From: Solirubrobacter deserti
GTDB taxonomy: Bacteria > Actinomycetota > Thermoleophilia > Solirubrobacterales > Solirubrobacteraceae
Reading direction: 5' to 3'
DNA: 64,000 nt
Assembly (NCBI RefSeq): GCF_003344625.1
Contig: NZ_QPKJ02000007.1
Span: 315,828-379,827, forward strand
Shown: positions 34,619-44,707 of the stretch, one piece after another
How the letters are laid out: the number at the start of each line of letters is the position of its first letter
Numbering within the stretch: the first letter of the stretch is position 1
Translations under genes and position numbers: made by a program
The notes under the pieces: generated by a model
Seen by the model: the letters and a program-made list of their open reading frames with translations, nothing else
The model's database searches: none
Told to the model about the DNA's origin: nothing

Positions 34619-35336
34619 CCAGCACGGCGACGGTCGCGAAGCGGCCGGTCACGTGCGGCTCGCGGCGGTGCGAGTAGAACTCGTCCAGCGCGCGGGCGGT
34701 GGAGACACCGGCGACCTCGATCTGCGTCACGCCTGCGGAGCGCAGGTCGAGCTCGTTCGCCGCCCACAGGTCGAAGAGGGCCTTGCCGCCGCCGAGCTCG
34801 CGCAGGATCGGGGCGTCTGAGCCGTAGGCGTCCCGCGCGCGGGTGATGACGTCCTCGCCGACCTCGTACTCCTCGGGCCCGATCGAGGGCCCGATCGCGG
34901 CGATCACCGCCGCGGGGTCGGTGCCGAAGCGTGCCGTCATGGCGCGCACGCTCGCGGACGCGATGCGCGCGCAGGTGCCCTGCCAGCCCGCGTGGGCGAG
35001 CCCGAGCGCGTGGTGCTCGGGGTCGTAGGCGAGCACGGGCACGCAGTCGGCCATGATCACGCACAGCGGAAGGCCGGGCGTGTTCGTGATCAGCGCGTCG
35101 GCGCCGTTCACGAGCTGCGGCGCGTCGACGTGGGCGACCACGTCGCTGTGCACCTGCTTGCACCACACCGCGCGGTCCGGCAGCCCGTAGGTCCGGAACA
35201 GACGCGGCGCGTGGTCATCCCTCACCTTCGAGCTGAGGTCGAGATCATCACGTCTGGTGGTCACCAGCGCGTCGACCGCGTCCGGCAGCGTCTCGAAGCG
35301 GTAGACGCGCAGGCCGTCGCGGTCGTCAGCGCGCAC
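34611..35336 (-). CDS. pgeF: Peptidoglycan editing factor PgeF (YfiH/LACC1 family)
   Basis: 241 residues. The Cys-His-His site is visible: WCKQVHSD (His), MADCVPVLAYD (Cys), AHAGWQGTCARI (His). Earlier annotations call the family polyphenol oxidase; LACC1 relatives act on nucleosides, and E. coli PgeF is implicated in removing peptidoglycan precursors carrying the wrong first amino acid. Its position as third gene after murL and murD2, with an 11-base overlap, favours the cell-wall role. GTG start at 35336. Confidence 0.88.
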   Translation of the reverse strand: MRADDRDGLRVYRFETLPDAVDALVTTRRDDLDLSSKVRDDHAPRLFRTYGLPDRAVWCKQVHSDVVAHVDAPQLVNGADALITNTPGLPLCVIMADCVPVLAYDPEHHALGLAHAGWQGTCARIASASVRAMTARFGTDPAAVIAAIGPSIGPEEYEVGEDVITRARDAYGSDAPILRELGGGKALFDLWAANELDLRSAGVTQIEVAGVSTARALDEFYSHRREPHVTGRFATVAVLAT

Positions 35337-36612
35337 GGGCCAGCTCCGCGAAGTGGTCGCCGCGGGCGGCGAAGTTCTTGTGCGTGTTGAAGCTCGGCGC
35401 GGCGGGGGAGAGCAGGACCACGGTGCCGGGCTGGGCCGCCGCGCGCGCCGCCGCCACCGCCGCCGGCAGATCCGGGACGAGCTCGGCCTCGCCGTCCGCC
35501 GCGCGCACCGCGTCGACCAGGCGTGAGCCCGTGTCCGGCAGGCCCAGTACCCGAGCGCCGCGAGCCGCGAGCACCGTGCCGAGCTCCGTGTAGTCCTGCG
35601 AGCGCTCGAACCCGCCGCCGATCAGCACCACCTGCGCGTCGGGGAAGCTCTCGACCGCGAACTTCGCCGCCTCGGGCTCGGTCGAGATGCTGTCGTCGAC
35701 CCAGCGCACGCCGTCGGCCTCGTGGACGATCTGCAGCCGGTGGTCGAGACCGACGAAGTCCTTCAGGGCATCGATCTCGAGCGGGACGCCGGCCGCCTCC
35801 ACCGCCGTGAACGCCCCGCACACGTTGAGCGCGTTGTGGCGGCCGATCAGCGGCAGCTCGGACACGACGACGTCCCCGCGTGCGACCGCCCCCTCCTCGG
35901 TCACGTGCCACCCGGGAGCGGCGCCGAACGTGAACGCCTCGGCCTCTGGGACGCGCGGCGCGGCCATCACGGCCTCCGACGTCGCGTTGAGCACGCAGCG
36001 CCGCACGCCGTCGAGCGTCAGCAGCCGCAGCTTGTCGCGCCGGTAGGCCTCGACGCTCCCGTGCCAGTTGACGTGCTCGGCGTAGACGTTGCTCACGACC
36101 GCGGTCTCGGGGCCCGTGGCGAGGTCGGCGATCTGGTAGCTGGAGAGCTCGATGACGGCCAGGGCGTCGTCATCGAGCAGGTCCAGCGCCGGCGCCCCGA
36201 TGTTCCCGCCCAGCCGCACCTCCACGCCTGCGCGCGCGATCAGGTGGGCGATCAGCTTCGACGTCGTCGACTTGCCCTTGGTCGCGGTCACGCCGATCAC
36301 GCGACGGCCCTCGCGCTCGGCCATCCACAGCGCCGTCGGCGTGGTGGTCCTCAACCCGCGCAGCTCGGGCCGGTAGATCGAGACGCCGGGGGAGCGCACC
36401 ACCACGTCGCACCCACGCAGCGCGTCCGCGCCGGACGCGTCCACGACGCGCGCGCCGTCGGTCAGCTCCGGCGCGTCCGCCGGCTCCTCCAGCACGACCA
36501 CCGCGATCCGCGCGCGCGGCAGCTGGGCCGCCACGTGCCGTGCGAACGAACGCGTCTCCAGGCCCGCGCCCCAGACGCCGATCGTCAGCCCGTCAAGCGC
36601 CGAGAAGCGCAT
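35326..36612 (-). CDS. murD2: UDP-MurNAc-L-Ala:L-Glu ligase (MurD2-type Mur ligase)
   Basis: 428 residues, Mur ligase fold: N-terminal Rossmann (GVWGAGLETRSFARH), ATP site GVTATKGKSTTSKL, central domain (IELSSYQIADL, NVYAEHVNWHGS, YRRDKL), and C-terminal domain (GLDHRLQIV, DDSISTEPEA, LLSPAAPSFNTHKNF). Ordinary MurD adds D-Glu. The partner gene upstream is murL, an epimerase for the L-Glu product, so I infer the MurD2 specificity (adds L-Glu), as established in Xanthomonas. Start codon ATG 36612, overlapping murL by 20 bases. Confidence 0.85.
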   Translation of the reverse strand: MRFSALDGLTIGVWGAGLETRSFARHVAAQLPRARIAVVVLEEPADAPELTDGARVVDASGADALRGCDVVVRSPGVSIYRPELRGLRTTTPTALWMAEREGRRVIGVTATKGKSTTSKLIAHLIARAGVEVRLGGNIGAPALDLLDDDALAVIELSSYQIADLATGPETAVVSNVYAEHVNWHGSVEAYRRDKLRLLTLDGVRRCVLNATSEAVMAAPRVPEAEAFTFGAAPGWHVTEEGAVARGDVVVSELPLIGRHNALNVCGAFTAVEAAGVPLEIDALKDFVGLDHRLQIVHEADGVRWVDDSISTEPEAAKFAVESFPDAQVVLIGGGFERSQDYTELGTVLAARGARVLGLPDTGSRLVDAVRAADGEAELVPDLPAAVAAARAAAQPGTVVLLSPAAPSFNTHKNFAARGDHFAELARAR

Positions 36613-37921
36613 GCACGTGCTCGATCAGCTCGTCCGGCACGTTGTGCGCGTCGCTCAGCCGCAGCACCGCTGCGACGTCCGGGTGGCGCGTCGGCAGCAC
36701 CTCACGGACGAGCCGGGCGACGACCGTGTGGTCCTTCCAGCGCTCGTCGTCCGCGAGCAGCAGGATCGCCGCCGCGGACTCCTCCTCCTCACCCACGCAC
36801 TCGAACGGCTTGTGCCCGCCGGTCGCGGTCAGCAGCGCGAAGCCCTCGTACTGGTCCTCGAGGTCGAGCATCGGCTTGTGGAAGATCGCCTCCAGCGCGG
36901 ACGGTTCCATGTACGGCGCCAGGATCAGGAACACGAAGCGGCACTTCGGGCAGTTCCCGCACCACGACGACGCCCGCAGCGCGGGGTCCAGCCGGAAGAT
37001 CGCGTTGCAGCTCGTGAACGCGCCGTGATACGCCGGCATCCCCGCGAAGGTCCGCGCGATCCCCAGCTCGGAGGCCGGCCGCAGCAGCGAAAAGATGTCC
37101 ACCGGGGCACCCGTCTCGGCCACCGCGCCGCGCAGCAGCGCCTCGGCGCGTGCGCTCTTGGAGAATTGGTGGTTGACCTCGATGCCGTCGTAGACGACGT
37201 TCCCCGAGGACGCGCTGCGCTCGTTGGCCAGCGTCACGGCGTCGTAGCCGTTCAGCGCGGCGGTGAGCAGCGCCACGCAGGACACGATCGCCGTGATCGG
37301 CACGTGCCCGTTGAGCGCGCCCGACCGGTTGAGCTCACCGAGCAGCTCGAGCGGCAGCCGCCGCTGCGCGACCACGTGCTCGACGCCCGCCACCGCTGCC
37401 GTGCGCTGCATCGCGGGGTTGTCACGGACGGAGAACAGCGTGAAGTCGAGGCCGGAGCGGCGCACGATCTCGAGCGCCACGATCGAGTCCTTGCCGCCAC
37501 CGATCGGCACCAGCACGCGTGACAACGACCGCGCGGGCGCCTCACGCACGAGGCCCTCGCGCGGGAACTTCGGCCGCGGCAGCGCCGGCAGGTGGTTGAC
37601 CACCGCGAACTCGCCCAGGCCCTCGGAGTACAGCGCCTCCAGGAAGTCCGCCGCCGCCGGGCCGGGCACCGCGCCCTCGAACGCCACCTCGGGCGGCGCC
37701 GCCGTCTTGTAGTAGGACACGCCCGCGACCCAGTGCAGCAGGTCGAGGATCGGCTCCACGCGCGCGAGGTCCGCGCCCTCGGGCACCGGCACCTCGAGCT
37801 CCTCGACGAACTCGTGCTCGTCGTCGAGCGCGTACCCGAGGCGCACGACGCCGTCGGCCGACAGGGAGCGCTCGGTGAAGCGGAACGTGCGGTACTTCGA
37901 GGGGTCGAACAAACCGCGCAT
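36593..37921 (-). CDS. murL: UDP-MurNAc-L-Ala-L-Glu epimerase MurL
   Basis: 442 residues. The protein has a PP-loop-like ATP site (SRVLVPIGGGKDSIVALEIV), YDAVTLANERSASSGN, a Cys cluster SSWCGNCPKCRFVFLILAPY and a long C-terminal helical part, as in MurL of Xanthomonas oryzae. MurL uses ATP to invert the terminal L-Glu of the MurD2 product to D-Glu, replacing glutamate racemase. The start is ATG 37921. It heads an overlapping murL-murD2-pgeF unit, all cell-wall precursor functions in the cytosol. Confidence 0.88.
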   Translation of the reverse strand: MRGLFDPSKYRTFRFTERSLSADGVVRLGYALDDEHEFVEELEVPVPEGADLARVEPILDLLHWVAGVSYYKTAAPPEVAFEGAVPGPAAADFLEALYSEGLGEFAVVNHLPALPRPKFPREGLVREAPARSLSRVLVPIGGGKDSIVALEIVRRSGLDFTLFSVRDNPAMQRTAAVAGVEHVVAQRRLPLELLGELNRSGALNGHVPITAIVSCVALLTAALNGYDAVTLANERSASSGNVVYDGIEVNHQFSKSARAEALLRGAVAETGAPVDIFSLLRPASELGIARTFAGMPAYHGAFTSCNAIFRLDPALRASSWCGNCPKCRFVFLILAPYMEPSALEAIFHKPMLDLEDQYEGFALLTATGGHKPFECVGEEEESAAAILLLADDERWKDHTVVARLVREVLPTRHPDVAAVLRLSDAHNVPDELIEHVHALLGA

Positions 37922-37928
37922 GAGGGTA

Positions 37929-38827
37929 TTACCGCGCCAGGCGCTCCCGGGCGACCGCGATGACGTCCTGCGGCGCGGCCACCCGTCGCACGTCCCAGCC
38001 CGCGGCCCGCAGCCGCTCGTCCCGGCGGGCGTCGTCGCGCCGGTCCGGGGCGCGCCCGTGGTGCGGGCCGTCGAGCTCGATCACGAAGCTGCGGTCCGGC
38101 CAGTGGAAGTCGACCTCCTCGCCGAGGAGCTTCGTGTTGACGAGCGGCCGGGGGAGGCCCGCCTCGGCGAGCGCGACGACCGCCTCGACCTCGCCGCGGC
38201 TGCGGGTTCCCGCCGAGCCGGCCTCGTACAGCGCGATGGCGGTTTTGAGGAGGCCCAGTTGCGACCGTTCGCGCGGTCCATCGCGTCCTGCGTGGCGAGC
38301 AGCGAGTACAGCCCGAGGTACGCCGCCTGGCGGATCACCGCCGTGATCTCGTCGGGCACCGTGACGACGTCGGTGAGGTCGACGAGCAGGCGGTGCACCA
38401 TCGTCACCGGGATGCCCCGGCGATCGGTCCGGTCGCGCGGGTCGATCGTGGCGCGGCGGAACCGCGTGCCCGAGGGCGACCGACGCTTGCTCGGGACAAT
38501 GACATCGATGAGGGAGGCGCGCCCACGTGCGACCTCGAGGAGCTCCGCCGCTGCCCAATGGCTCAACAACGCGCCGGGGCCCGCCGCGAGTACCGCGGCG
38601 AGCAGTTCGCCCTCACGTGAGAGCGGGCCGAGCGAGTACACGCCGCGGTAGCGCCGGTGGAGCCGGCCGCCTTGCACCCGCCGCGTGATCTGGCCGTCGT
38701 CCAGTCCGGCTGCGTGCAGCTGCGTTCGTGAGATCAGGCCGTGCTGGCGCTCGGCGAAGGCGGCGATCGCGAGGTCCACGCCGGGTGCGGTCGGAAACTT
38801 GTCCTGAGAACAAGGAATCGACCGCAC
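37929..38827 (-). pseudogene. AbiEi-like/DUF559 protein with a frameshift
   Basis: The 5' part (38827 to about 38265) reads like AbiEi-type antitoxin winged helices: IAAFAERQHGLISRTQLHAA then GLDDGQITRRVQGGRLHRRY, RGVYSLGPLS. The 3' part in another frame reads QLGLLKTAIALYEAGS, NTKLLGEEVDFHWPDRSFVI, ELDGPHHGRAPDRRDD, a DUF559 (PD-(D/E)XK, very-short-patch-repair-like) nuclease fold with D and E/K-type residues. The break is near 38255-38275, a single-base shift. Complete relatives are one protein of about 300 residues. It could be a sequencing error. The 5' end lies in a strong inverted repeat; GTG 38776 is a likelier start than 38827. Confidence 0.75.
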
Positions 38828-38829
38828 CC
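38783..38829. repeat. 47-bp compound inverted repeat
   Basis: Perfect 11-bp outer arms (GGGTGCGGTCG / CGACCGCACCC) enclose a second 5-bp palindrome CTTGT-N7-ACAAG. It lies between the AbiEi/DUF559 gene and the divergent LLM gene. It could be an operator of the AbiEi-type winged helix or a folded leader. Confidence 0.6.
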
Positions 38830-38915
38830 CCGCATCCTTGCGCGGCGCGCTGGCACGGATCTACGCGCGATTGCACCAAATCTGTGCCAAACGCGTGAAG
38901 CTATCATCGAATTCG

Positions 38916-39932
38916 ATGAGCTTCTCACCGATCTCGGTCCCGCTGTCGATCTTGGACCTGGCGCAGATCCCGGAGGGCGGGAATGCGCAGACCGCCCTGC
39001 ACCGCAGCCGCGAGCTCGCCCAGCACGCGGAGCGGCTCGGCTACCGGCGCTTCTGGCTGGCTGAGCACCACAACATGGCCGGGATCGCGTCCGCGGCCAC
39101 GTCCGTGGCGATCGGCTTCGTCGCCGAGGGCACGAGCACGATCCGCGTCGGCGCGGGCGGGATCATGCTCCCGAACCACTCGCCGCTCGTGATCGCCGAG
39201 CAGTTCGGGACGCTCGACGCGCTGTATCCGGGCCGGATCGACCTCGGGCTCGGGCGCGCGCCCGGCACCGACATGCCGACGATGCGCGCGCTGCGCCGGG
39301 ACAACACCAGCGCGGACACGTTCCCGCAGGACGTGCAGGAGCTCCAGCAGCTGCTCGGCGACCCGTTCCCCGACCAGCACATCCAGGCCGTTCCGGGCCA
39401 GGGCAGCCACATCCCGCTGTGGATCCTCGGCTCGAGCCTGTTCGGCGCGCAGCTCGCCGCGGCGCTCGGCCTGCCGTACGCGTTCGCGTCGCACTTCGCG
39501 CCCGCCGCGCTCGTCCCCGCCATCCACGTCTACCGCGAGTCGTTCCGGCCGTCCGAGCAACTGCAAGAACCGCACGTGATGCTCGCGGCCAACGTGATCA
39601 TCGCCGACACCGACGAGGAAGCCACAAAACTCGCGACCAGCCAGCAGAAGTCGTTCATCGACGGCGCGTTCCGGCGCCAGCGCACGCTCCTGCAGCCGCC
39701 GATCGACGACATCGAGGCCTACTGGACGCCGCAGGAGAAGCAGCAGCTGCAGAGCATGCTGAGCTGCTCGTTCATCGGCTCGCCCGAGACCGTCCACCAG
39801 CAGATCAGCGCCTTCGTGGACGAGCACCAGCCGGACGAGCTGATCGTCGCCACGAGCGCGTTCGACCAGCAGGCGCGGATCGACTCGCTGGAGCGCCTCG
39901 CGAGCCTGACGGATGCCGCCGTACGCGCTTGA
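38916..39932 (+). CDS. LLM class flavin-dependent oxidoreductase
   Basis: 338 residues, MsnO8-type luciferase-like monooxygenase: [20 protein letters not shown] at the N-terminus, [64 protein letters not shown]. It uses reduced flavin (FMNH2) and O2; the organic substrate is unknown. ATG 38916 follows a TATCAT box by eight bases, so the mRNA leader is very short. It overlaps the MarR gene by 20 bases. Confidence 0.92.
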   Translation: MSFSPISVPLSILDLAQIPEGGNAQTALHRSRELAQHAERLGYRRFWLAEHHNMAGIASAATSVAIGFVAEGTSTIRVGAGGIMLPNHSPLVIAEQFGTLDALYPGRIDLGLGRAPGTDMPTMRALRRDNTSADTFPQDVQELQQLLGDPFPDQHIQAVPGQGSHIPLWILGSSLFGAQLAAALGLPYAFASHFAPAALVPAIHVYRESFRPSEQLQEPHVMLAANVIIADTDEEATKLATSQQKSFIDGAFRRQRTLLQPPIDDIEAYWTPQEKQQLQSMLSCSFIGSPETVHQQISAFVDEHQPDELIVATSAFDQQARIDSLERLASLTDAAVRA

Positions 39933-40341
39933 GCCGCCGGCGTCCGCGCACGCCGAGATCCGCGCCGCGCTGCACGAGCTCGTGGGGCGCTTCCTGGCGG
40001 ACTACGACCGCGCGGCGCAGGCGCACGGCCTCACGCTGACGCAGGCGCGCGTGCTCGGCTTCGCGTCCTGCGAGCCGCTGTCCCAGCGCGAGCTGGCGCA
40101 GCGCTTCGGCTGCGACCCGTCGAACATCAGCGTGATCGTCGACCGGCTCGTGGAGCGCGGCCTGGTCGAGCGCCGGCCCGACCCGGCGGACGGGCGCGTG
40201 AAGCTGATCGCGGCGACGGACGCCGGGCAGGAGACGGCCCAGCGCTGCTGCGCGGCGCACGAGTTCCCCGCGCTCGACCAGCTCACGCCGGACGAGCGCG
40301 AGACCGTCCGTGCCGGGCTCACACTCCTCACGCGCGGCTGA
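39913..40341 (+). CDS. MarR family transcriptional regulator
   Basis: 142 residues: helical dimerisation N-terminus, then [40 protein letters not shown] and the wing [19 protein letters not shown]. Cotranscribed with the LLM gene (20-base overlap), which it probably controls; MarR proteins release DNA on binding aromatic ligands or oxidants. A Cys pair (QRCCAAHEF) near the C-terminus could make it redox-sensitive. Confidence 0.9.
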   Translation: MPPYALEPPASAHAEIRAALHELVGRFLADYDRAAQAHGLTLTQARVLGFASCEPLSQRELAQRFGCDPSNISVIVDRLVERGLVERRPDPADGRVKLIAATDAGQETAQRCCAAHEFPALDQLTPDERETVRAGLTLLTRG

Positions 40342-40344
40342 CGC

Positions 40345-40350
40345 CACAAT
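40345..40350 (+). promoter_or_regulatory. Putative -10 of a leaderless promoter
   Basis: CACAAT ends six bases before the GTG of the monooxygenase gene at 40357; the gap from the MarR stop is only 15 bases. Confidence 0.35.
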
Positions 40351-40356
40351 CCACGC

Positions 40357-41781
40357 GTGGAGCACGTCGACGTCGTGATCGTGGGCGCCGGTCTGAGCGG
40401 GATCGGCGCCGCCCGCCATCTGCAGGACCGGCTGCCGGACCTGTCGTTCGCGCTGCTCGAGGCGCGCGACGCGATCGGCGGCACGTGGGACCTGTTCCGC
40501 TATCCGGGCGTGCGCTCGGACTCGGACATGCAAACGCTCGGGTACCGCTTCAAGCCCTGGACGGACGAGAAGGCGCTGGCGGACGGCCCGTCGATCCTCG
40601 AGTACGTGCGCGAGACCGCGCGCGAGACCGGAGTCGACCGGCACATCCGCTTCAACCACAAGGTCACGGACGCCGCGTGGGCGGACGGGCGCTGGACGCT
40701 GACGATCGAAGGCCAGGAGCCGCTCAGCTGCTCTTTCCTGTACGTGTGCGGCGGCTATTACCGCTACGACGAGGGCTACCTGCCGTCGTTCGCCGACCGC
40801 GAGGCGTTCACCGGCGAGATCATCCACCCGCAGTTCTGGCCTGAGGACTTCGACTACACGGGCAAGCGGATCGTCGTGATCGGCTCAGGCGCCACCGCGG
40901 TGACGATCGTCCCCGCGATGGCCGACAAGGCCGCGCACGTGACGATGCTGCAGCGCTCACCCACGTACATCCTCTCGCTGCCGTCCAAGGACAAGCTCGC
41001 GCTCAAGCTGCGCAAGCTGCTCGGCGACCGCCGCGGTTACCAGGTGACCCGCTGGAAGAACGTCGCGGTCTCGACGCTCGTCTACCAGCTCTCCCAGCGC
41101 TTCCCGACCTTGATGCGCAAGGTGATCCGCAAGGGCGTTATCGCGCGCGTGCCGCCCGGCTATCCCGTCGACACCCACTTCAACCCGACCTACGGTCCGT
41201 GGGACCAGCGCCTGTGCCTGGTGCCCGACGGTGACCTGTTCCGCGCGCTGCGCAAAGAACAAGCGTCGATCGTCACCGACCGGGTCGAGCGCTTCACGCC
41301 CACCGGCATCCAGCTCGCCTCCGGGCAGCACCTCGAAGCCGACGTCATCGTGACCGCCACCGGCCTCAACCTGCAGGCCTTCGGCGGGATCGCGCTCACC
41401 GTCGACGGCCAGCCGGTCCACCTGCCCGACCACCTCGCCTACAAGGGCATGATGCTCTCCGACGTGCCGAACTTCGTGTTCACGATCGGCTACACGAACG
41501 CGTCCTGGACGCTCAAAGCCGATCTCGTCGCGGAGTTCACGTGCCGCGTGCTCGCCCACATGCGCGAGGGCGGCTACACCACCTGCGTGCCGGTCGACGA
41601 CGGCGGCGTGCCCCGCAAGCCGCTGCTCGACTTCGAGGCCGGCTACGTCCAGCGCAGCCTCCACCTGTTCCCTCAGGCGGGCGCGAAGGCCCCGTGGCGG
41701 CTGGGCATGAACTACGCGCAGGACGTCGTCACCCTGCGCCACGGCAAGCTCGACGACGGTGCGCTGCGCTTCACCGCGTAG
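40357..41781 (+). CDS. Flavin monooxygenase, Baeyer-Villiger type (EtaA-like)
   Basis: 474 residues. FAD site [36 protein letters not shown], Baeyer-Villiger fingerprint [17 protein letters not shown] site [13 protein letters not shown], and late [12 protein letters not shown]. The enzyme inserts an oxygen atom into ketones or oxidises sulfur/nitrogen. The C-terminal half matches the EtaA/EthA group of actinobacteria. The start GTG 40357 follows a -10-like box. The LLM-MarR pair upstream could be a related oxidation module. Confidence 0.92.
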   Translation: MEHVDVVIVGAGLSGIGAARHLQDRLPDLSFALLEARDAIGGTWDLFRYPGVRSDSDMQTLGYRFKPWTDEKALADGPSILEYVRETARETGVDRHIRFNHKVTDAAWADGRWTLTIEGQEPLSCSFLYVCGGYYRYDEGYLPSFADREAFTGEIIHPQFWPEDFDYTGKRIVVIGSGATAVTIVPAMADKAAHVTMLQRSPTYILSLPSKDKLALKLRKLLGDRRGYQVTRWKNVAVSTLVYQLSQRFPTLMRKVIRKGVIARVPPGYPVDTHFNPTYGPWDQRLCLVPDGDLFRALRKEQASIVTDRVERFTPTGIQLASGQHLEADVIVTATGLNLQAFGGIALTVDGQPVHLPDHLAYKGMMLSDVPNFVFTIGYTNASWTLKADLVAEFTCRVLAHMREGGYTTCVPVDDGGVPRKPLLDFEAGYVQRSLHLFPQAGAKAPWRLGMNYAQDVVTLRHGKLDDGALRFTA

Positions 41782-41793
41782 AGTGCGCGCACC

Positions 41794-42960
41794 GTGGCCG
41801 TCCTGCTGATCGGCACCCTCGACACCAAAGGCGAAGAGCTCGCGTTCCTGCGCTCGCGGTTGCGGCAGAGCGGGGTGGACGTGCTCCTGGCGGACGTGGG
41901 CACCGGCGGGCCGCCCACGGTCGAGCCGGACATCGCGCGCGAGGAGATCGGCGACGTGCACGACGAGCGCGGCGCCGCGGTGCGCGCGATGGCGGACGGC
42001 GCGGCGCGGCTCGCGCGGCGGCTCTACGACGCGGGCGAGCTCGACGGCGTGCTCGGCGCGGGCGGCTCGGGCAACACCGCGATCGCGACCGCGGCGATGC
42101 GCGCGCTGCCGGTCGGCGTGCCGAAGCTGATGGTCTCGACGATGTCCGCCGGCGACTGCCGCGACTACGTCGGCGGGACCGACGTCACGCTGATGGCGTC
42201 GGTCACCGACATCGCGGGGTTGAACTCGATCTCGGCGCAGATCCTGGCCAACGCCGCGGGCGCGATGGCGGGGATGGTGGGCGCGCCGCCGCTCGAGCCA
42301 CAGGACCACAAGCCGCTCATCGGGGCGACGATGTTCGGCGTCACGACGCCGTGCGTGGATCATGCGCGCAAGCGGCTCGAGCAGCGCGGGTACGAGGTGC
42401 TCGTGTTCCACGCCACCGGTACCGGCGGACGCGCCATGGAGGCGCTGGTGGAGTCGGGCTTCCTGGCCGGCGTCCTCGATGTGACCACCACGGAGCTCGC
42501 CGACGATCTCGTGGGCGGCGTCCTCACCGCCGGCCCGGACCGGCTGGAGGCGGCGGGCCGCCACGGGCTCCCGCAGGTGGTCTCGCTGGGCGCGCTGGAC
42601 ATGGTCAACTTCGGCGCGCGCAGCACGGTGCCGTCGCAGTTCGAGCACCGCGTCCTGTGCGAGCACAACCCGTCCGTGACGCTCATGCGCACCACGCCCG
42701 AGGAGTGCGCGGAGCTCGGGCGCAGGATCGCGCGCAAGCTCGCGCGGGCCACCGGGCCGACCGCGCTGTTCGTCCCTTTGCAAGGCCTGTCGCTGCTCGA
42801 CGCACCCGGGCAGCCGTTCCACGATCCGGAGGCCGACGCGGCGCTGTTCGACGCGCTGCGCCCGGCCGCCGGCGACGTCGAGGTGATCGAGATGGACTGC
42901 AGCGTCAACGACCCGGCGTTCGCGGAGGCGATGGCCGACAGACTCGCCGCGCAGCTGTGA
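41794..42960 (+). CDS. Tm-1-like ATP-binding domain protein (UPF0261)
   Basis: 388 residues. [81 protein letters not shown] and [17 protein letters not shown] match UPF0261. In plants this is the N-terminal half of the tomato mosaic virus resistance protein Tm-1, which binds ATP. Here it is a separate gene whose TGA overlaps the GTG of the TIM-barrel gene (GTGA). Bacterial function is not established; the cluster suggests sugar-acid or keto-compound chemistry. Confidence 0.9.
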   Translation: MAVLLIGTLDTKGEELAFLRSRLRQSGVDVLLADVGTGGPPTVEPDIAREEIGDVHDERGAAVRAMADGAARLARRLYDAGELDGVLGAGGSGNTAIATAAMRALPVGVPKLMVSTMSAGDCRDYVGGTDVTLMASVTDIAGLNSISAQILANAAGAMAGMVGAPPLEPQDHKPLIGATMFGVTTPCVDHARKRLEQRGYEVLVFHATGTGGRAMEALVESGFLAGVLDVTTTELADDLVGGVLTAGPDRLEAAGRHGLPQVVSLGALDMVNFGARSTVPSQFEHRVLCEHNPSVTLMRTTPEECAELGRRIARKLARATGPTALFVPLQGLSLLDAPGQPFHDPEADAALFDALRPAAGDVEVIEMDCSVNDPAFAEAMADRLAAQL

Positions 42961-43778
42961 CGGGCGACCAGGCCCGGGCGCGGCTGAAGGCGACCCTCGA
43001 GCACGGCGGCGTGATCATCGGCTCCGGCGCGGGCACGGGCCTGTCGGCCAAGTGCGCGCAGGACGGCGGCGCGGACCTGATCATCATCTACAACTCCGGC
43101 CGCTACCGGATGGCGGGCCGCGGCTCGCTCGCCGGGATGATGCCCTACGGCGACGCCAACGCGATCGTGCTCGAGATGGCGCGCGAGGTCTTGCCCGTGG
43201 CGGGCGACACGCCCGTGCTCGCCGGTGTGTGCGGGACCGACCCGTTCCGCGACATGCGCCGCTTTCTCGCCCAGCTCGAGGACGAGGGGTTCGCCGGCGT
43301 GCAGAACTTCCCGACCGTCGGCCTGATCGACGGCACCTTCCGGGCCAACCTGGAGGAGACGGGAATGGGCTACGCGCTCGAGGTCGAGATGATCCGCACC
43401 GCCGCCGCGATGGGCCTGCTGACCGCGCCCTACGTCTTCGATCCCGAGCAGGCCGAGGCGATGGCGGCCGCCGGCGCCGACGTGCTCGTCCCGCACATGG
43501 GCCTGACCACCAACGGCGCGATCGGCGCGCGCACGGCCAAGCCGCTCGAGCAGTGCGTGACCGAGATCCAGGCGATGCGCGACGCGGCGGTCAAGGTCAA
43601 CCCCGACGTGATCGTCCTCTGCCACGGCGGCCCGCTCGCCGAGCCCGAGGACGCGCAGTACGTGCTCGACCACACCGAGGGCGTGGTCGGCTTCTTCGGC
43701 GCTTCGTCCACCGAGCGCCTGCCCGTCGAGCAGGCGCTCACGGACAACATGCGCCGCTTCAAGGCGTTGACTGCGTGA
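42957..43778 (+). CDS. TIM-barrel 'phosphoenolpyruvate hydrolase' family protein, copy 1
   Basis: 273 residues, from GTG 42957 coupled to the UPF0261 gene. Landmarks: [104 protein letters not shown]. It belongs to PF09370, the domain forming the C-terminal half of plant Tm-1. A lyase acting by retro-aldol or C-C/P-O cleavage is plausible, but the substrate is unknown. Convergent with copy 2, overlapping 20 bases. Confidence 0.88.
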   Translation: MTGDQARARLKATLEHGGVIIGSGAGTGLSAKCAQDGGADLIIIYNSGRYRMAGRGSLAGMMPYGDANAIVLEMAREVLPVAGDTPVLAGVCGTDPFRDMRRFLAQLEDEGFAGVQNFPTVGLIDGTFRANLEETGMGYALEVEMIRTAAAMGLLTAPYVFDPEQAEAMAAAGADVLVPHMGLTTNGAIGARTAKPLEQCVTEIQAMRDAAVKVNPDVIVLCHGGPLAEPEDAQYVLDHTEGVVGFFGASSTERLPVEQALTDNMRRFKALTA

Positions 43779-44613
43779 GCCCGATCGGGATCGACTTGAA
43801 CTGCTCGGTGGTCTCCGAGAGCGCCTGCTCGACCGGCAGCCGCTCGACGCTCGACGCGCCCACGAACCCGACTGCGCCCGTCCGGCTCATCACGTAGGCC
43901 GCGTCTTCGGGGGTCGCGATCGGCCCGCCGTGGCAGAGCACCAGCACGTCGGGGTTCTGCGCCACCGCGGTCGCGCCGATGTCCTGCACCTGCTCGCACG
44001 CGACGTCCAGCGACATCGCCTCCTCGGCGCTCATGCCGATGCTGCCGCCGACGGTCAGGCCCATGTGGGCGATCACGGCGTCCGCGCCCGCCGCCGCCAT
44101 CGCCGCCGCCTCCTGCGGGTTGAAGACGTAGACGATCGTGAACAGCCCGAGCTCGTGCGCGGTGCCGATCATCGCGACCTCGCGCGCGAAGCCGAGGTCG
44201 GAGGCCTCGAGCTCGCGCCGGATACGGCCGTCGAACAGGCCCACGGTCGGGAAGTTGTTCACGCCCGAGAAGCCCGCCTCGATGACCTGGCCGAGGAAGC
44301 GGCGCATCACCCGCGTGGGGTCGGTGCCGTTGACGCCCGCGATCACCGGCGTGCGCTTGACCACGGGCAGGATCTCGCGCTCGCCCATCTCCATCACGAT
44401 CGCGTTCGCGTCCCCCAACGCGAGCAGGCCGCACATGGAGCTGTGCCCGGCCATGCGGAAGCGGCCGGAGTTGTAGACGATCACGAGATCGGCCCCACCG
44501 CGCTCGATGAACTTCGCGGAGATCCCCGTGCCCGCGCCGGCGCACACGATGGCCTGCTTTCGCTCGATTTGGCTCTGCAGGCGACTAATCACCTGCTGCC
44601 GCGTGAACTGCAT
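43759..44613 (-). CDS. TIM-barrel 'phosphoenolpyruvate hydrolase' family protein, copy 2
   Basis: 284 residues, ATG 44613, with GGGGAGAGG nine bases upstream. It is a clear paralogue of copy 1: [86 protein letters not shown]. The conserved polar residues are shared, so both may be active, perhaps on different stereoisomers. It is transcribed divergently from the ROK regulator, sharing an AT-rich promoter region. Confidence 0.88.
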   Translation of the reverse strand: MQFTRQQVISRLQSQIERKQAIVCAGAGTGISAKFIERGGADLVIVYNSGRFRMAGHSSMCGLLALGDANAIVMEMGEREILPVVKRTPVIAGVNGTDPTRVMRRFLGQVIEAGFSGVNNFPTVGLFDGRIRRELEASDLGFAREVAMIGTAHELGLFTIVYVFNPQEAAAMAAAGADAVIAHMGLTVGGSIGMSAEEAMSLDVACEQVQDIGATAVAQNPDVLVLCHGGPIATPEDAAYVMSRTGAVGFVGASSVERLPVEQALSETTEQFKSIPIGLTQSTP

Positions 44614-44669
44614 CCAGCGCCTCTCCCCAATTTCGTCGACAAGCAACGTAAATATACCGGCGATGCAAG

Positions 44670-44697
44670 TTAACGCCAGCCGTGGACGACGTATAGT
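44670..44697 (+). promoter_or_regulatory. Promoter of the ROK regulator
   Basis: TTAACG (44670-44675), 16-base spacer, TATAGT (44692-44697). The GTG start follows 11 bases later, so ATG 44663 lies upstream of the promoter and is not the start. The neighbouring CGTTAACT (minus strand) resembles CGTTAATT in the promoter of the 46020 operon, a possible ROK site. Confidence 0.5.
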
Positions 44698-44707
44698 GGT
44701 CGGCGCT

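Noticed and set aside
36593..37921. murL as an ATP-PP family tRNA-modifying enzyme
   Set aside because: PP-loop is present, but linkage to murD2 and the Cys cluster fit MurL better.
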